This document shows positions 16,535 to 28,369 of a stretch of DNA of 64,000 bases, piece by piece. The position numbers and the translations under genes are program-made. Below the pieces are notes generated by a model. That model was given only the letters and a program-made list of their open reading frames with translations. It was not told the origin of the DNA and made no database searches. Positions within the stretch are counted from its first letter, which is position 1, and the number at the start of each line of letters is the position of its first letter. The stretch comes from Lamellibrachia columna (Eukaryota > Annelida > Polychaeta > Sabellida > Siboglinidae), in NCBI GenBank assembly GCA_963662155.1, contig OY759268.1:7384201-7448200 (forward strand), in the 5' to 3' direction.

Positions 16535-16593
16535 TACCAATATCACCTGGTGGTTACTTATGGAACTACTGTCATCTAGTGGCTGATCTAGCG
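16535..16593. repeat. Direct repeat, right of CR1-like fragment
   Basis: Partner of 15474-15533. It is followed by AAATTGAGAGT, which continues the ancestral spacer as seen after 4770. Confidence 0.6.
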
Positions 16594-17627
16594 AACAAAT
16601 TGAGAGTCCAAGTCAGTCTATCGTAGAAAGATGCTGTATTTGCAACAGTCTGTCTTAGCTTATAAACAGAGAAAACATCTTTTGATGTTTGTATGTTGAG
16701 TGCATCGTGAAGTCGGAGTGAGAAAAGTCTTGGTTGATAGTGATACGTTTATGTAATATACAGCTAGATAGTAAGTTGTCATCAAACTCTTAGCTACGAA
16801 AGGGCCATTTACCAATTTACTGGTTTTATTATTATTTACCAGTTATTATGATACACATATATCGGGGGCTAATTGGGAGAGGCAAAATAAATGTCCGAGA
16901 TATGCTTTACTGTCGAAATCTATTAAGAAGCATAACTTTGTAAAGAATAACACACTGCTGAAACGTTCCGGCAAAATCATGTACCAGTCGCCAGTACTTA
17001 TGAATTTAAACAGTCCAATGAGTTCTGACATTCATACAAGTTTGACAGCATCGAAATCAGACTGATCGTATTGATCTCAGTGTTCAACTCCAGTTGGTCT
17101 ACACCCGTCTGTTACACCACAGTTGATCTACTAGTATTTCCTGGATTATACACAAGTTGGTCAAGAGCAGGTGCTATTGATCCCATACGTGGGGAATGTG
17201 TGGATGACGGTTCACACCCCGGTTGTGGTGACGTCTCTAAATATTGAATTACCCTTAATAACTATATGCTACAATAGAATACATTCATGTCTTCAAAATG
17301 CTAATTAATAATAGTCAAATGTTTTTCCTTATTGATGCTTGATAGTTTATTATTTCCATTAGTGGTTCGTATAGATAACTACTTGTCCGCTCACAATTGT
17401 GTATGTGACGGGGCATTGTCCGGAGGTTGAATTGTCCTAGGTGGAACATTTCAATTACTGTGGCGCAAGACATTGAAACGCGATCGGAAGGGAAAAGAAT
17501 CCGGTGAAATACAAACGTAGACTGAATAACGGTTTTCGTAACTATGGCCGTGACTCGTAATACAAAAGGCCCGTTTCATGACAATACAAACAACATGTTT
17601 GACCCCGTTATTGGGAAAATAAAACCA
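16594..17627. other. Spacer before the 3' end of B1
   Basis: Homologous to 4775-5763. No gene seen. Confidence 0.5.
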
Positions 17628-17633
17628 TTTATT
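17628..17633 (-). promoter_or_regulatory. Candidate poly(A) signal of B1
   Basis: AATAAA on the minus strand about 265 nt past the exon 4 stop, matching the A1 site. Confidence 0.35.
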
Positions 17634-17895
17634 GTTCCACAAAAGTGCCGTTATTACATAAACCAAAAGCCCGCTATTTTGAAAAAAAAATCAATAAAGA
17701 TATTCCAAAAACCCGTTGCAAAACCGGGACAACGGGTCACTGTCTAAGGGCCTGGTTGGCATGCCTATTAAAAAACCTGACGTATCTGGAAGGCATGAAA
17801 CGATATTTCGCAAACACTGCGAGCTGTCACCATGCACGTTACGTTGTACGACTGTATCAATGCAGGAATTTCTCAACTGCGCTACAGTTGGGCAG

Positions 17896-18193
17896 TCACT
17901 CGATCTGCACTTTACAATAGCAGTATTTCCGTAGGTGCGGTAACTCGTGCATTACACAGTGCGGCTGATTCCCGTATTTGTTTATCCTGCTGATATCCCT
18001 CTCCTGTGTTATGAACTTGTCCTCCTTCAGTTGGTGAGTCACTGTTCCTTCGTACTGGGCATTCCCTGGCTTCGTCGTGATGGTCACTTGATACATGACG
18101 TCACTGGCTTTCATTTTGTCGGAGAGATCAGCCACGTTTCCCTCTTTGTCCGACGACTTTTTAAACTTTAAAACGCTTTCGTTTGGCGCGTAC
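17896..18193 (-). pseudogene. B1 exon 4
   Basis: Open, 298 nt, and diverged from the A type (KKSSDKEGNVADLSDKMKAS for the A1 version). Confidence 0.8.
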
Positions 18194-18775
18194 CTGAATA
18201 CGAAAAACACAAGATGATTTAAGGGACGTAGTATTGATTGACATGGTTGAAGGACGTTGTCTCCTCAACAGTTTAGTAGGAACTTTTATTACATCAGTGG
18301 ACTTTGTTGAAGTACCACATTCAACCAGATTGGCACCAAAACAACAAACTCCAAACGGCGAGGGCCAAGGAGAACACTGGCTCATGGTGAATATTATATC
18401 GCCACGCAAATGTCTTACTCTGAGCACAAAAAAATGGCGATTCACTCCTGTGGTTCACTGTGTGAGCCAACATCTGTAATGAGAACACCTTATGTTGTTC
18501 ATCGAGATGGAACACGTTTAGTACACCGGTGATATTACTATATATATGCATATGAAAGACCTATATCGGTAAAGTAGACATGTTTGGAGATTTCAATATC
18601 TACATTGATTTATCAAGTCTTAATACTTTATCATTCACGGATATCCTTCAAACATATTAACAAGATTTGCCATCCAAGCCAAAGGCCCAGATGGCAAGTG
18701 GACAAGGAAGCCATTGGCTTATCGAGAGTCCAACAATGTTCATCTACTTATAAACCGCCCTCCTGAGATATGTGT

Positions 18776-19156
18776 TGTGACGGTCGGCAGCTCGCTAGCT
18801 GAATAGCTACCATACAGTATGGCTCTAATAGTTTTTACTGTAACCGCCGGCAGCTCCTTGTAGAAATGAACCGAGCCAGTCAGGAGTGTGTGTAGTGGAT
18901 TGAAGACTTTATTTCGAAGACGGAAGAACTATTAACGCAGGTTGCGGTAGTCTCCGTAAAACCCCTTGGGCCTTTCTAAACAATAAATTCAAGCAGCAAC
19001 AAAAAGGTGACTAATACAAATGGCTGTTAGTCAACTGCCCCGAGTCTTCCGCGCATGGACAAGATCATACATTATGAATGTTACAATCGCCAGACGGCGA
19101 CACCCGCCCATCGAACGTTCCGCAGTCCAAAGCCCAGAAAGTCAACACCATTTACA
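18776..19156. mobile_element. Solo LTR, 381 bp, with 5-bp target duplication
   Basis: Begins TGTGACGG and ends TTTACA (TG...CA ends). It is flanked by TGTGT (18771-18775) and TGCGT (19157-19161), the latter with one mutation; the second array copy has TGTGT on both sides. An unsplit version of the target is at about 54283. It contains AATAAA near the middle. Likely Ty3/gypsy-like, by the 5-bp duplication. Confidence 0.75.
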
Positions 19157-20551
19157 TGCGTCAACCTTGTTTTTAAACATATTCACGCTGCTAGCAGTTA
19201 CACAATCTGTAGACAATTTGTTCCATTCATTTATTGTCCTCTGTGAAAACGAGTGCTTCCTGATGTCCAATCCACGTTGATCCTTTACTAATTTTACCTC
19301 ATGTCCTCTAGTTCTGCTATCCTTCTTGAGTGAGAAAAACACATTTCTATCAATATGTTCATACCCATTCAATATCTTAAAAACTTCAATCTGATCTCCT
19401 CTTAACCTCCTTGTCTCTAGAGTTGTTAATCCACATTCTTTCAGGCGTTCTTCATAACTAAGGTCTCTCAGTTCTGGAATCATTTTAGTTGCTCTCCTTT
19501 GTATGCGTTCAAGCGTATCTATATCCTTCTTACGATATGATCTCCATGCTTGTATACAGTATTGTAACTGAGGTTTAATTATTGCTTTATACAGAGGTAT
19601 AATTAACTTTTTTCCCTTGTATGTTATGTTTCTTCTAATCAATCCAAGAATTTGATTACCCTTTGAAGCTGCAATACCACACTGCTCTGAAACTTTCATA
19701 TCAGCGCTTATTGTAATTCCTAATTCCTTTTCTTTTACAGTAGTACCCAGAACAGTATCTCCCATTTTATAGTTTACATTCAAGTTCCTATGTCCTGTAT
19801 GTAGGCATTTACATTTCCCAAAATTGAACAACATCTGCCATTTCTCAGACCATTTCACTAATCTGTCTAGATCGTTTTGTAAATGTTGTTTATCACCATC
19901 AGTATTAACCTTTCTAAACAGTTTTGTGTCATCCGCAAATTTCAGTACGTTACTTGTTATACTGTCGTCCAAGTCATTGATTTAAATTAAGAATAATATA
20001 GGTCCTAATACTGATCCTTGAGGTACCCCACTCAAAACCGATTTCCAATTTGAAACTTCTCCATCTACTACAACTCGTTGTCTTCTGTCAGTCAGCCATT
20101 GTTCTATCCAGTCAGTTATACTATCCCCGATACCATGGACTTTTAATTTAATTAGTAATCTTTGATGTGGCACTTTGTCAAAAGCTTTCTGTAAATCTAA
20201 GTAGATAATATCTACTGGCGATCCCTCGTCTATCCACTTAGTGATTTCTTCCAAAAAACATAACATATTTTTTAAGCATGACCTCGCTTTAAGGAATCCA
20301 TGTTGAGATGAATTTAATAATGTATGCTTAACGAGGAAGTCGACCATGTGGTCTTTAATTAACCTTTCTAATAATTTACAAATCACTGACGTTAATCTCA
20401 CTGGTCTGTAATTCGCTGACTTATTTCTTGAGCCCTTTTTAAATAATGGTATGATGTTTGCTTCTTTCCATTCAAACGGAACAACTCCCTCTTTTAATGA
20501 CAAGTTGAATACTCTTGCAAGTGGTATACTGATTTGTTCTACTGTTTCCAT
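19142..20551 (-). CDS. Reverse transcriptase of CR1-like LINE, one nonsense codon
   Basis: Frames 20551-19982 and 19972-19142 together give the RT: NYRPV, DLQKAFDKVPHQ, SGVPQGSVLGPILFLI, then a stop where the copy at 46380 has Tyr, then FADDTKLFRK and the C-terminal RIQRRATKMIPELRDL. The reading continues into the LTR at its end. Confidence 0.8.
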
Positions 20552-20606
20552 TAGTAATTTTGGAGGAATCCATCCACTCCCGGTGATTTATTATCCTTCA
20601 TTGCCT

Positions 20607-21185
20607 TTATTTTATTTTTTTAACTACCATTTCTGGAGTTACAACTAACGATCTTAAATAGTCAGATTTAGCCCCCTGGAATTTAGCACCAGCAACTGGT
20701 AATGAACTAATATCTTCTTTGGTAAACACTGAACTGAAGTAACCATTTAGTTCTTCCGCCATTAAAAACCCATGTGATATTATATTTCCAGCACCGTCTT
20801 CTAGAGGTCCAACCTTGTCTTGTACGTTTTGTTTACACCTGACAACTCTTGCTGTCATTTTTATGCTACATGCTAGTTTTTGCTCATAGCTTCTTTTCGA
20901 TTGTCTGATTTCAGTTGTAGCTGCATTAAGTGCCTCTTTGTAATTTGCATAGTCTTCTTCCTTTCTGGTACGCCTATAAACCCTCCACATAGTTTGTTTT
21001 AACACAATTTTTCTAATAGCCTCTTTTGACAAGTGTTTCTTTCTACACCGTTTTTCTTGTTTTTGGAAAGGAATAAATTTATCGATGATACTCTCAATTT
21101 CATATTTTAGAATATTCCAACATTCAATTGCGGTCTTATTCATCAGCATGTTATTCCAATCTAGCTTTGCTAAATATTTTCTCAT
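20607..21185 (-). CDS. LINE ORF2 linker region (CR1-like), degenerate
   Basis: Region between endonuclease and RT, with KHLSKEAIRKIVLKQTMWRVYRR and a NGYFSSVFTKED motif typical of CR1/Jockey-group ORF2. A short deletion relative to 47006-47794 alters the middle. Confidence 0.65.
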   Translation of the reverse strand: MRKYLAKLDWNNMLMNKTAIECWNILKYEIESIIDKFIPFQKQEKRCRKKHLSKEAIRKIVLKQTMWRVYRRTRKEEDYANYKEALNAATTEIRQSKRSYEQKLACSIKMTARVVRCKQNVQDKVGPLEDGAGNIISHGFLMAEELNGYFSSVFTKEDISSLPVAGAKFQGAKSDYLRSLVVTPEMVVKKIK

Positions 21186-21425
21186 ATCTTTGTAGATACC
21201 TTTGTGAAAGTTTCTCTTGTACGTTTTCTAATTTTTACTTTCTGATCTTGCATTGATGTCAAAATGTATTTGATTATGTTCACTGTTACCCAATGGTTCA
21301 AGTATTTTTACATTGTCCACTAATTCTTTTTGTGATGACAAAACTATATCTAATACATTTTCTCCCATGATTGGTTCTAGCACGTGCTGAGTAAGAAAGC
21401 TATCGTGGATTAAAAATAGAAATGT

Positions 21426-21840
21426 TTAGTCTTCAATGCCTGTGCTCTCTAGAGAATTCCATTGTTTGTGTCCATGGTTAAAATCTCCCATTATGATACA
21501 TTCCCCTTTACTAACTTCCTTTATAGCGTTTTTATTTTTGTGTTGTCCTCTTTGTTTATGTTTGGACTTCGGTAAACTAATCCAATAGTTAATTTTGAAT
21601 TTCCTGAAACAATTTAGCACCAAACAGCTTCATCGCAATCTGCTTCCCTTTCTAGTTTATTTCGTAAGCTTGAATATATTCTTTAACATATAAAATAAAT
21701 CCCCTTCCCCTTCTTCCTATTCGATCTTTCCTAAACATTACGTATCCTGTCAGTCCTAATTCAGTATCTGTTATGTCTATGTTGGCCCATGATTCAATTA
21801 TACCAATTATGTGAGGGTCAATATCTTGTACCATAATGTT
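21426..21840 (-). CDS. LINE endonuclease fragments (CR1-like)
   Basis: Two pieces: IIGIIESWANIDITDTELGLTGY (EEP endonuclease) and IIMGDFNHGHKQW (catalytic GDFN). A stop separates them. Confidence 0.65.
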
Positions 21841-21959
21841 TAATTAGTTTTTCTTATTTACTATGCTCCTTGCATTTTTCGGATGATTTAATATTGGTTT
21901 ATCTGTGCTAGTGGCCTCTTGTTCTGCTTGAGACACCTCTAGGTAACCCCCCTGCACTT

Positions 21960-22419
21960 CTAGTTTAAACAATGTTTACTTCTAAAAATATTTGTCATTG
22001 TACCCATGCCAATATCTACTGCTGCTGAAAGTTCGTCCGCGAATACTGCTGCCCCCTTTCCACTTAGATGAAGCCCCTCCTTCATGTACATATTAGCCCT
22101 CCCAACAAAACTTCCCCATAAATCCACAAATCCAACTTCCTCTTCCGTACATAGCTTCTGGACTAACATGATAATTGCCATCCCCCGACAATTTCGATAT
22201 TTGTGACCCCTCCTGCCCATTACTGGTAAAATCCCTCACAGTATTACCTGCTCAACCCGCATCTGTTTTAGTGTTCTGACCAACTGCCTATATTTCCTAA
22301 CTATGGCAGTTGTACCCTCCCTATCTACCTTATTTGTTCCTACGTGTATTAAAACAGATCCACCCTTACCCGAACCTACGATGTTTTCTACCCTCTCAGT
22401 TATCGCCTCTATTTTGGCA
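21960..22419 (-). CDS. CR1-like ORF1, SGNH-hydrolase-like domain, partial
   Basis: Reads GGSVLIHVGTNKVDRE (HVGTN block), a stop, then GRRGHKYRNCRGMAI and VGFVDLWGSFVGR with MKEGLHLSGKGA (catalytic Asp/His-type block LHLS). Esterase-type ORF1 is known in CR1/L2-group LINEs. The GDS block is missing. Confidence 0.65.
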
Positions 22420-22693
22420 TTACATCAACACGTGCATTACATCAACACGTTTTATTTCCTACACATGTTCGTGGTCATTGGCTCGACTTGTTTATTACTA
22501 GATCTACTTGCATTAACATCAAGGCAACGTTTCCTACTGATGGATTATCGGATCAAAATGTGTCATTATTGATTTGTGGTTGCATGTCGCGTCAAGACCT
22601 AGAATTTTTTTATCACATTTAAAAAATTAACACAAATACCCTTCATGATGATCTTGCAAATTCCGATATTTTGATCAAACTTAAATCTACATT

Positions 22694-24101
22694 AACTCCG
22701 CCTGGAGCTCTCCTCTTTGGAGACTCTTGCCGGTCCCAAGCCCAGATAAAGAGAAGGGTCGAGCGTGGGGATGACAACCCCACCTCGTAAAGAAAACCTT
22801 GTTACGGAAACCAAAACCAGAGAACAAAACATTTGTGGCGAAGGGGGTCAAGCACAACAGGACACTGGACTGATGACGGACGACAGCCAAACCCAGCAGG
22901 GAGCTGGCGCCCCGATGGTGGATTCCCTGAAGCCGAAGAGGAGGACCAGAGTAGCAAGTTGAATGTTCGGACATTGTACCAGACCAGCAAGCTTGCTCAG
23001 GTGGTGAAGGAATTTGATAACTATAAATTAGACAATCTTGAAGTTACCGAAGCAAGATGGACGGAAGCAAGAAAGAGGAAATTAGAATCAGGACACACCA
23101 TGCTCTTCTCTGGAAGATCAGACGACCAGCACACAGAAGGAGTGGCCCTAATTATCAACAACAGGCTGAAGAAAGCACTGACAGAATTTAAACCACTTGG
23201 ACCAAGACTTCTCCAGGCCAGATTCAACTCAAGATACTCCAAATTGACAATGATTGTATGCTACGCACCGATTGAGGATGCAACGGAGGAAAAACAAGGA
23301 TAGTTTTTACGGACAACTGCAGGCAGCAACAGAGGAAGTAAGAACTCATGACATGCTGATGATCATTGGAGACTTCAACGCCAGAGTTGCAGAAAACAAC
23401 AGAGACAGATAACGGGTTATGGGAAAACAAGGTTTTGGAACCATCAACGACAACGAAGAGCGACTATACGACTTTTGCCAAGAAAATGACTTGATTGTTG
23501 GAGGGACCTTGTTTCAACATAATGATATTCACAAAATAACATGAACATCGCCAGATGGAAACACCACGAGCCAGATTGACCAAATCCTCATCAATGGTAA
23601 ATGGAGAAGCTCACTGCAAGATGCTAAGGCCTGCAGAGGAGCTGACCTAGCACGTGATCACAATCTGCTGGTTGCCAACGTCACACTGAAATTGTGCAAG
23701 GCAAAACGAGAACAGGAACGGGGAAGACTGATCGACCCAGCCAGTCTGAAAGATGCAGGGACAAAGCAAGTCTTCAAAAAAGAACTCGAGAATCGTTTCC
23801 AAATTCTTGGAGAAGAACAGGAAATGAACATTGACACCTTTAATCAAGCGTTCAGACAAGCTGGTGAGAACGTCTTAGGATATAAAAAGTAGAAGAAAGA
23901 AGAATGGATCCAGAAAAGGATTTGGCAAACAATTGCGGAAAGGAAAGTAATCAAATAAAACATAAACTCATCGAGATGAGAAAGGGTTAAGGACCAACTT
24001 AAGAGAAGCTACACAAAATCACCACTACCCAGAGTTTCCCTCAGATGGAAACCTGATGGCCACAGCAAGAGAGACAGACCAAAGGACACCTGGAGGAGAA
24101 C

Positions 24102-24161
<60 letters not shown>

Positions 24162-24393
24162 GACAGAGAGACAGAGAGACAGAGAGACAGAGAGAGACAG
24201 AGAGAGACAGAGAGAGACAGAGAGAGACAGAGAGAGACAGAGAGAGACAGAGAGAGACAGAGTGAGACAGAGAGAGACTAGGGAACACGGATGGACTTGG
24301 GGATACCTGGAAAGATGTGCGACAGACAGACGACGGTGGCGGGCTCTGGTGGCGGCCTTATGTGCAAACCCACGCGAAGAGGATTAAGTAAGT
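22694..24393 (+). mobile_element. RTE-like LINE, internally deleted, 11-bp target duplication
   Basis: Flanked by AAATCTACATT (22683-22693 and 24394-24404). It contains an endonuclease of the CFDP2-like type (VTEARWTE, MLFSGR, IIGDFNARVAENN, GTINDNEERLYDFCQENDLIVGGTLF, QIDQILI) broken by stops. The rest of ORF2 is missing apart from the last residues (DTWRRTVE, then a GA repeat, then REHGWTWGYLERC), and it ends AAGTAAGT. The RT domain is gone. Confidence 0.8.
24100..24280. repeat. (GA)n/(GACA)n microsatellite inside the RTE-like LINE
   Basis: Purine repeat inserted exactly within the WRRTVE...REHGW coding segment of the LINE C-terminus. Confidence 0.9.
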
Positions 24394-25788
24394 AAATCTA
24401 CATTATGCGAGCTTGTTAATCAGTACCATGAAATATTAAATAAACTCTTGGATAAACATACCCTAAACAAACTAAAAGTGTACAAGTTCGCCCTCTATCA
24501 CCATGGATGTCTCCTTAAATAGTTGTAATAAAACGTTGTCATCGATATCTTGAAAGAATTTGGCGATGAACTCGTTCTCCACTTGATCGATCCCGTTATA
24601 CTAAACAGCTACACATGTGCATTAACAAGATGTCAAAAGCAAAGTATGATTACTATGCAAATTTTGTCTCAACAAATTCTCAAAAACCTCGCCAGATGTG
24701 GACATCCGAAATCATAATTCTACATCGGCAGAAATAGTATAGTTCTTTTTCAAAATACTTTACAGATAAGATTGCTCGCATTCGATAAAATGTTGTCATT
24801 AATGATAATGACTATGATTTCCCTGAACCACCACTTTTTGAAAATACACTACAGTGTTTCACACCTGCAATTACTAGTGAAGTTCTCATTATTATTAAGG
24901 TTTATGGCGCTATAAAATGTTCTTCTTAACTTATCTTACACTCTATCTATACAACAACAACCCTTCTTGGCTAGTCAACTGCATCTTTCAAATATCCCGA
25001 GGCACCTCAGATCATCAATTTCACAATAACTTATTGCGCCTAAAACAAAATTTAACTTGGGTAAACGTGCTTTCTCTGTCGCTGCGCCTAGAGTCTGGAA
25101 AGAACTCCATATCACTTTAAAAACATCGGAAACTATAGCTATTTTCCGAAAAAAAAACTCCAGACATATTTATTCCAAATTGCATTTAAATCATACACTT
25201 TCGGTTGTTCCTCACTCTGGTAATGACGTTTGCACTTCCTTGTTCACTGATATGCTTAATGATTTTGTTTTGTTGCGCCTCTGAGCTCAGATTCCTGAGG
25301 ATATTGGCGCCATAGAAGTTAATTATTATTATTATGTGCAAAACATATCATATATAAAAAATTTCAATTCTACAATGGCATAAATATATACAGGATAATT
25401 CATATAATAATTTAAACAATTCTGATTCAAATAGTACAGTACTTGGTAGAAAATTATTCACTTATCACATATTTAATCCTCATCTAGCAAAACGCGAGTT
25501 TCACTTCGACCTTGAACAAACAATGGGAACAGATTTAGTATATTGAAACAAACATTTAAAATACCACACGTTCACAAACCTTGCAAATACATGCATTCAT
25601 ACGAACGTGCTTACATCCGTGCGGGTGTGAGCGTACGTATGTGCGTGAGTGCGTGCGTACGTGGGGGTACGTGTGTATCATCTATTGGATTCATGTTTCC
25701 GTTATTCCTTTTGCTTAGTATTTGTATGCAAGGTATCTGGTAAATAAAACATGACATCGTCAACCAAGCGACACTCAGTGCGACCTAC

Positions 25789-26012
25789 CTGACAGCAATC
25801 GTCACTTCAATCAAAGTGAGCGTCTCACATTTCTCTCGCTGCGACTCTGTCTGTGAATTGATGGTCGCCAGGAGCGCTGTCGCCGCCTTCTTCACCTTCT
25901 CGTCACCGACGTCCATCTTGGTCCAACTCAGACATGCGTACCAGTGCGGCTCAATGTCGGCCTGTGCGCAGGTGCGAGTCTCGGGAATCTCCGACAATAA
26001 ACTGATACCGCG
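25789..26012 (-). pseudogene. B1 exon 3
   Basis: Open, 224 nt, acceptor CGCAG, donor GTAGGT. The conserved Cys in PHWCACL is Tyr. Confidence 0.8.
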
Positions 26013-26147
26013 CTGCGAAAACATAAACTCAATCAAACCGAAGGCGAATGTGTGCACGCTGTTACTAGCATAACCAGAAAGCCTTGAAAGATCAAACGAA
26101 CATTTAGAAATGATGACGTTCTCCTTTAAATGTATTTTATCGCTTGT

Positions 26148-26268
<121 letters not shown>

Positions 26269-26516
26269 TAGACTGTCACAATCTTTACACCACTATCTAG
26301 AATCCACTGAAATGGAATGGAATATTGTTATTAGTTTTGGCCGATCTACTAAAATGTCGCAGTAAATATAGTTTAAGTGGATATTGTATTTCTGTTTACA
26401 TGTGGTAAGCGACATAATCTCAATAATATTGTATAAATGATATTGTCAAGTGTCCAGACTTTTATCCATCAGCAGGTGTTTTGGACTATAAAAAAGGTAT
26501 ACATAATATGTCTTAC

Positions 26517-26701
26517 TTGTTTAACGTCTCCCCGCATGGCGGCCCTGTAGTCTACGATGTCTCGGAGAGTGGCGTGGATGTCGAACGGCGTCGACAGGCG
26601 CTGCCCGTTCGTTCGGAGGTTCTTCATTGCTTCAGGATGATTCTTCTCGAAGGACGGAGGGAAGCGAAAGGACATGAACGGATTTCGTTCTTCGTGTTTT
26701 C
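26517..26701 (-). pseudogene. B1 exon 2
   Basis: Open, 185 nt, donor GTAAGA, acceptor CTAG. Encodes [17 protein letters not shown] to [10 protein letters not shown]. Confidence 0.8.
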
Positions 26702-26959
26702 CTAGTTAAATTTAAAGAAATATATAAATAGTTATTTTTAACTGTAAAAGTATGGATGTGATGTCGATAAAATAAATTTGAAGATATTCAATGAATATGT
26801 TACCTTTGTGACCCAACTATTATATGCAATACAATCGGATTAGTTTGTATCTTAGCCACGATTATAGCCGGGACAATAATTTTGTAATCGAAAAGTCAAT
26901 TGCATTTCTTACTGTCTCACCTCTGATACGTTTGTCCCTTGTTATTTGTCACAGTATAT

Positions 26960-27019
26960 TATATATATATATATATAACTCTGTCTCTCCCTATTCATGT
27001 CTCTGTCTCTCTCTGTCTG

Positions 27020-27085
<66 letters not shown>

Positions 27086-27343
27086 AAACGTCTATGGCTC
27101 TCGCTACATCTATGTCTGTGTCTCTGTCAAAAAAAGATGGTAATTGTTTTCATGTTTTATACAAATATCGCATTACCACATTACACTACAATATTGTAAA
27201 GTGGAACTGCGATAATTGTAGAAAAAAATATTCCACATTAGTCAGATGTCTTATGGTAAAATTCAAAATACATCATAATTGAAAAACATAAGCGTATGTA
27301 TGTCTCTCTCGATCTATGTCTCTGCCTCTATCTATCTATCAAC

Positions 27344-27398
<55 letters not shown>

Positions 27399-27408
27399 TC
27401 TCTTTCTC
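26960..27408. repeat. Two (TC)n tracts, intron 1 of B1
   Basis: About 26990-27085 and 27300-27408. The second abuts the truncated exon 1, as in B0. Confidence 0.9.
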
Positions 27409-27419
27409 TAATCACTTAC

Positions 27420-27719
27420 GAAAAACACCCAGTTGTCTTCCGTCTGCGAACATTCCAACGGTGACGGCCTCTCGAAGAATTGTTTGAAAGATGGCGGCCA
27501 AAGTTCCAGACTGGGTTGAACGCATTGGTCGCTGCTCGGTGAGAGATTTCCACTCTGCGAGAAACGAACCTCGATAGACCTCGCCGACACACCCATATTA
27601 AGTACTCGGTGTGTATGCGTTAAAAACGCTAACACGATGTTGTAGTATATGGCACATATCATCAACGCCACGAACAGTTTCCACATGCGTCCAAGCGTTA
27701 TCGCCCGCTGGAAGTTCAT
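27420..27719 (-). pseudogene. B1 exon 1, truncated
   Basis: Exactly 100 codons from ATG to a cryptic GTAAGT donor. It retains the anchor and the Cys-containing LECSQTEDNWV and nothing of the hydrolase core. Confidence 0.8.
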
Positions 27720-27781
27720 GATGAATTGATGTTACTTCCTAAAACATGGCTTCTTTGGTACAAAAGATCAAATAGGTTTAT

Positions 27782-28145
27782 CATTAAAATAGTGAACGGT
27801 TATGAGGATATTGATAGGAATATGTTCTTCTAACTTAAAGAAAGCAGTAGAACCAGAGGACACAAAGAAACATTAGTTAAGGAACAGGGTAGGTTGGACG
27901 TGAGAAAGTACTCTTTCTTACAGAGGGTGATAAATGAATTGAACAAACTGCCAAATGATTGTGTTAATGCTAGTAGTGTGAATATATTTTAAAATAGAAT
28001 TGACATATATCTGATGAGGGCGGGCTATACATGATGATAAGATTATTGAACCCACGATAAGCCAATGGCTTCCTTGTCCACTTGCCATCTGGAACTTGTT
28101 GTTTGGGATGACAATCTTGTTAAATCTTGTTAAAATCTTAGTTGC
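27782..28145 (+). mobile_element. CR1-like LINE 3' fragment (copy of 1612-1975)
   Basis: Same breakpoints and same ATCTTGTTAA tail as at 1612, so it was duplicated with the array rather than inserted independently. Confidence 0.8.
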
Positions 28146-28304
28146 AATTCTTGTTTCTGGCACTGATTGAAGTTACCGTCAACAAAATCACATATGATTG
28201 AATATTGTGCGAATGAATTAGTCTAAATCTATCATGATGACCGTCATAATTGAAATGAAACAGATAATTTATAAATGTCATTCCAGATTCAAAGGATGGT
28301 ATAT

Positions 28305-28360
28305 AATAATAATAATTAACTTTTATGGCGCCTATATCCTCAGGAACCTGAACTCAGATT
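28305..28360 (-). mobile_element. 56-bp L2-like tail (copy of 2135-2190)
   Basis: Same TATAT-flanked mini-insertion. Confidence 0.7.
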
Positions 28361-28369
28361 TATATGCGG

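Larger units (their letters stand above)
18653..22612 (-). mobile_element. CR1-like LINE with SGNH-type ORF1, nested in the L2-like LINE
   Basis: On the minus strand, from 5' to 3', it carries an esterase-like ORF1 remnant (22419-21960), endonuclease pieces (21834-21426, with GDFNHG), a linker frame (21185-20607) and reverse transcriptase (20551-19142, FADDTKLF box). The 3' UTR contains a solo LTR (18776-19156). The 3' end reads GGCAAATCTTGTTAA. Several stops are present, so it is inactive. Confidence 0.85.
18575..25340 (+). mobile_element. L2/CR1-like LINE in intron 3 of B1, split by later insertions
   Basis: Pieces lie at about 18575-18652 (endonuclease GDFN), 22613-22693, 24394-24910 and 24911-25336. 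The last piece encodes WVNVLSLSLRLESGKN and KRAFSVAAPRVWKELHITLK and ends CTGAGGATATTGGCGCC followed by an ATT-repeat tail. The central RT region present in A1 is deleted. The split order shows that it predates the CR1-like and RTE-like insertions. Confidence 0.75.
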
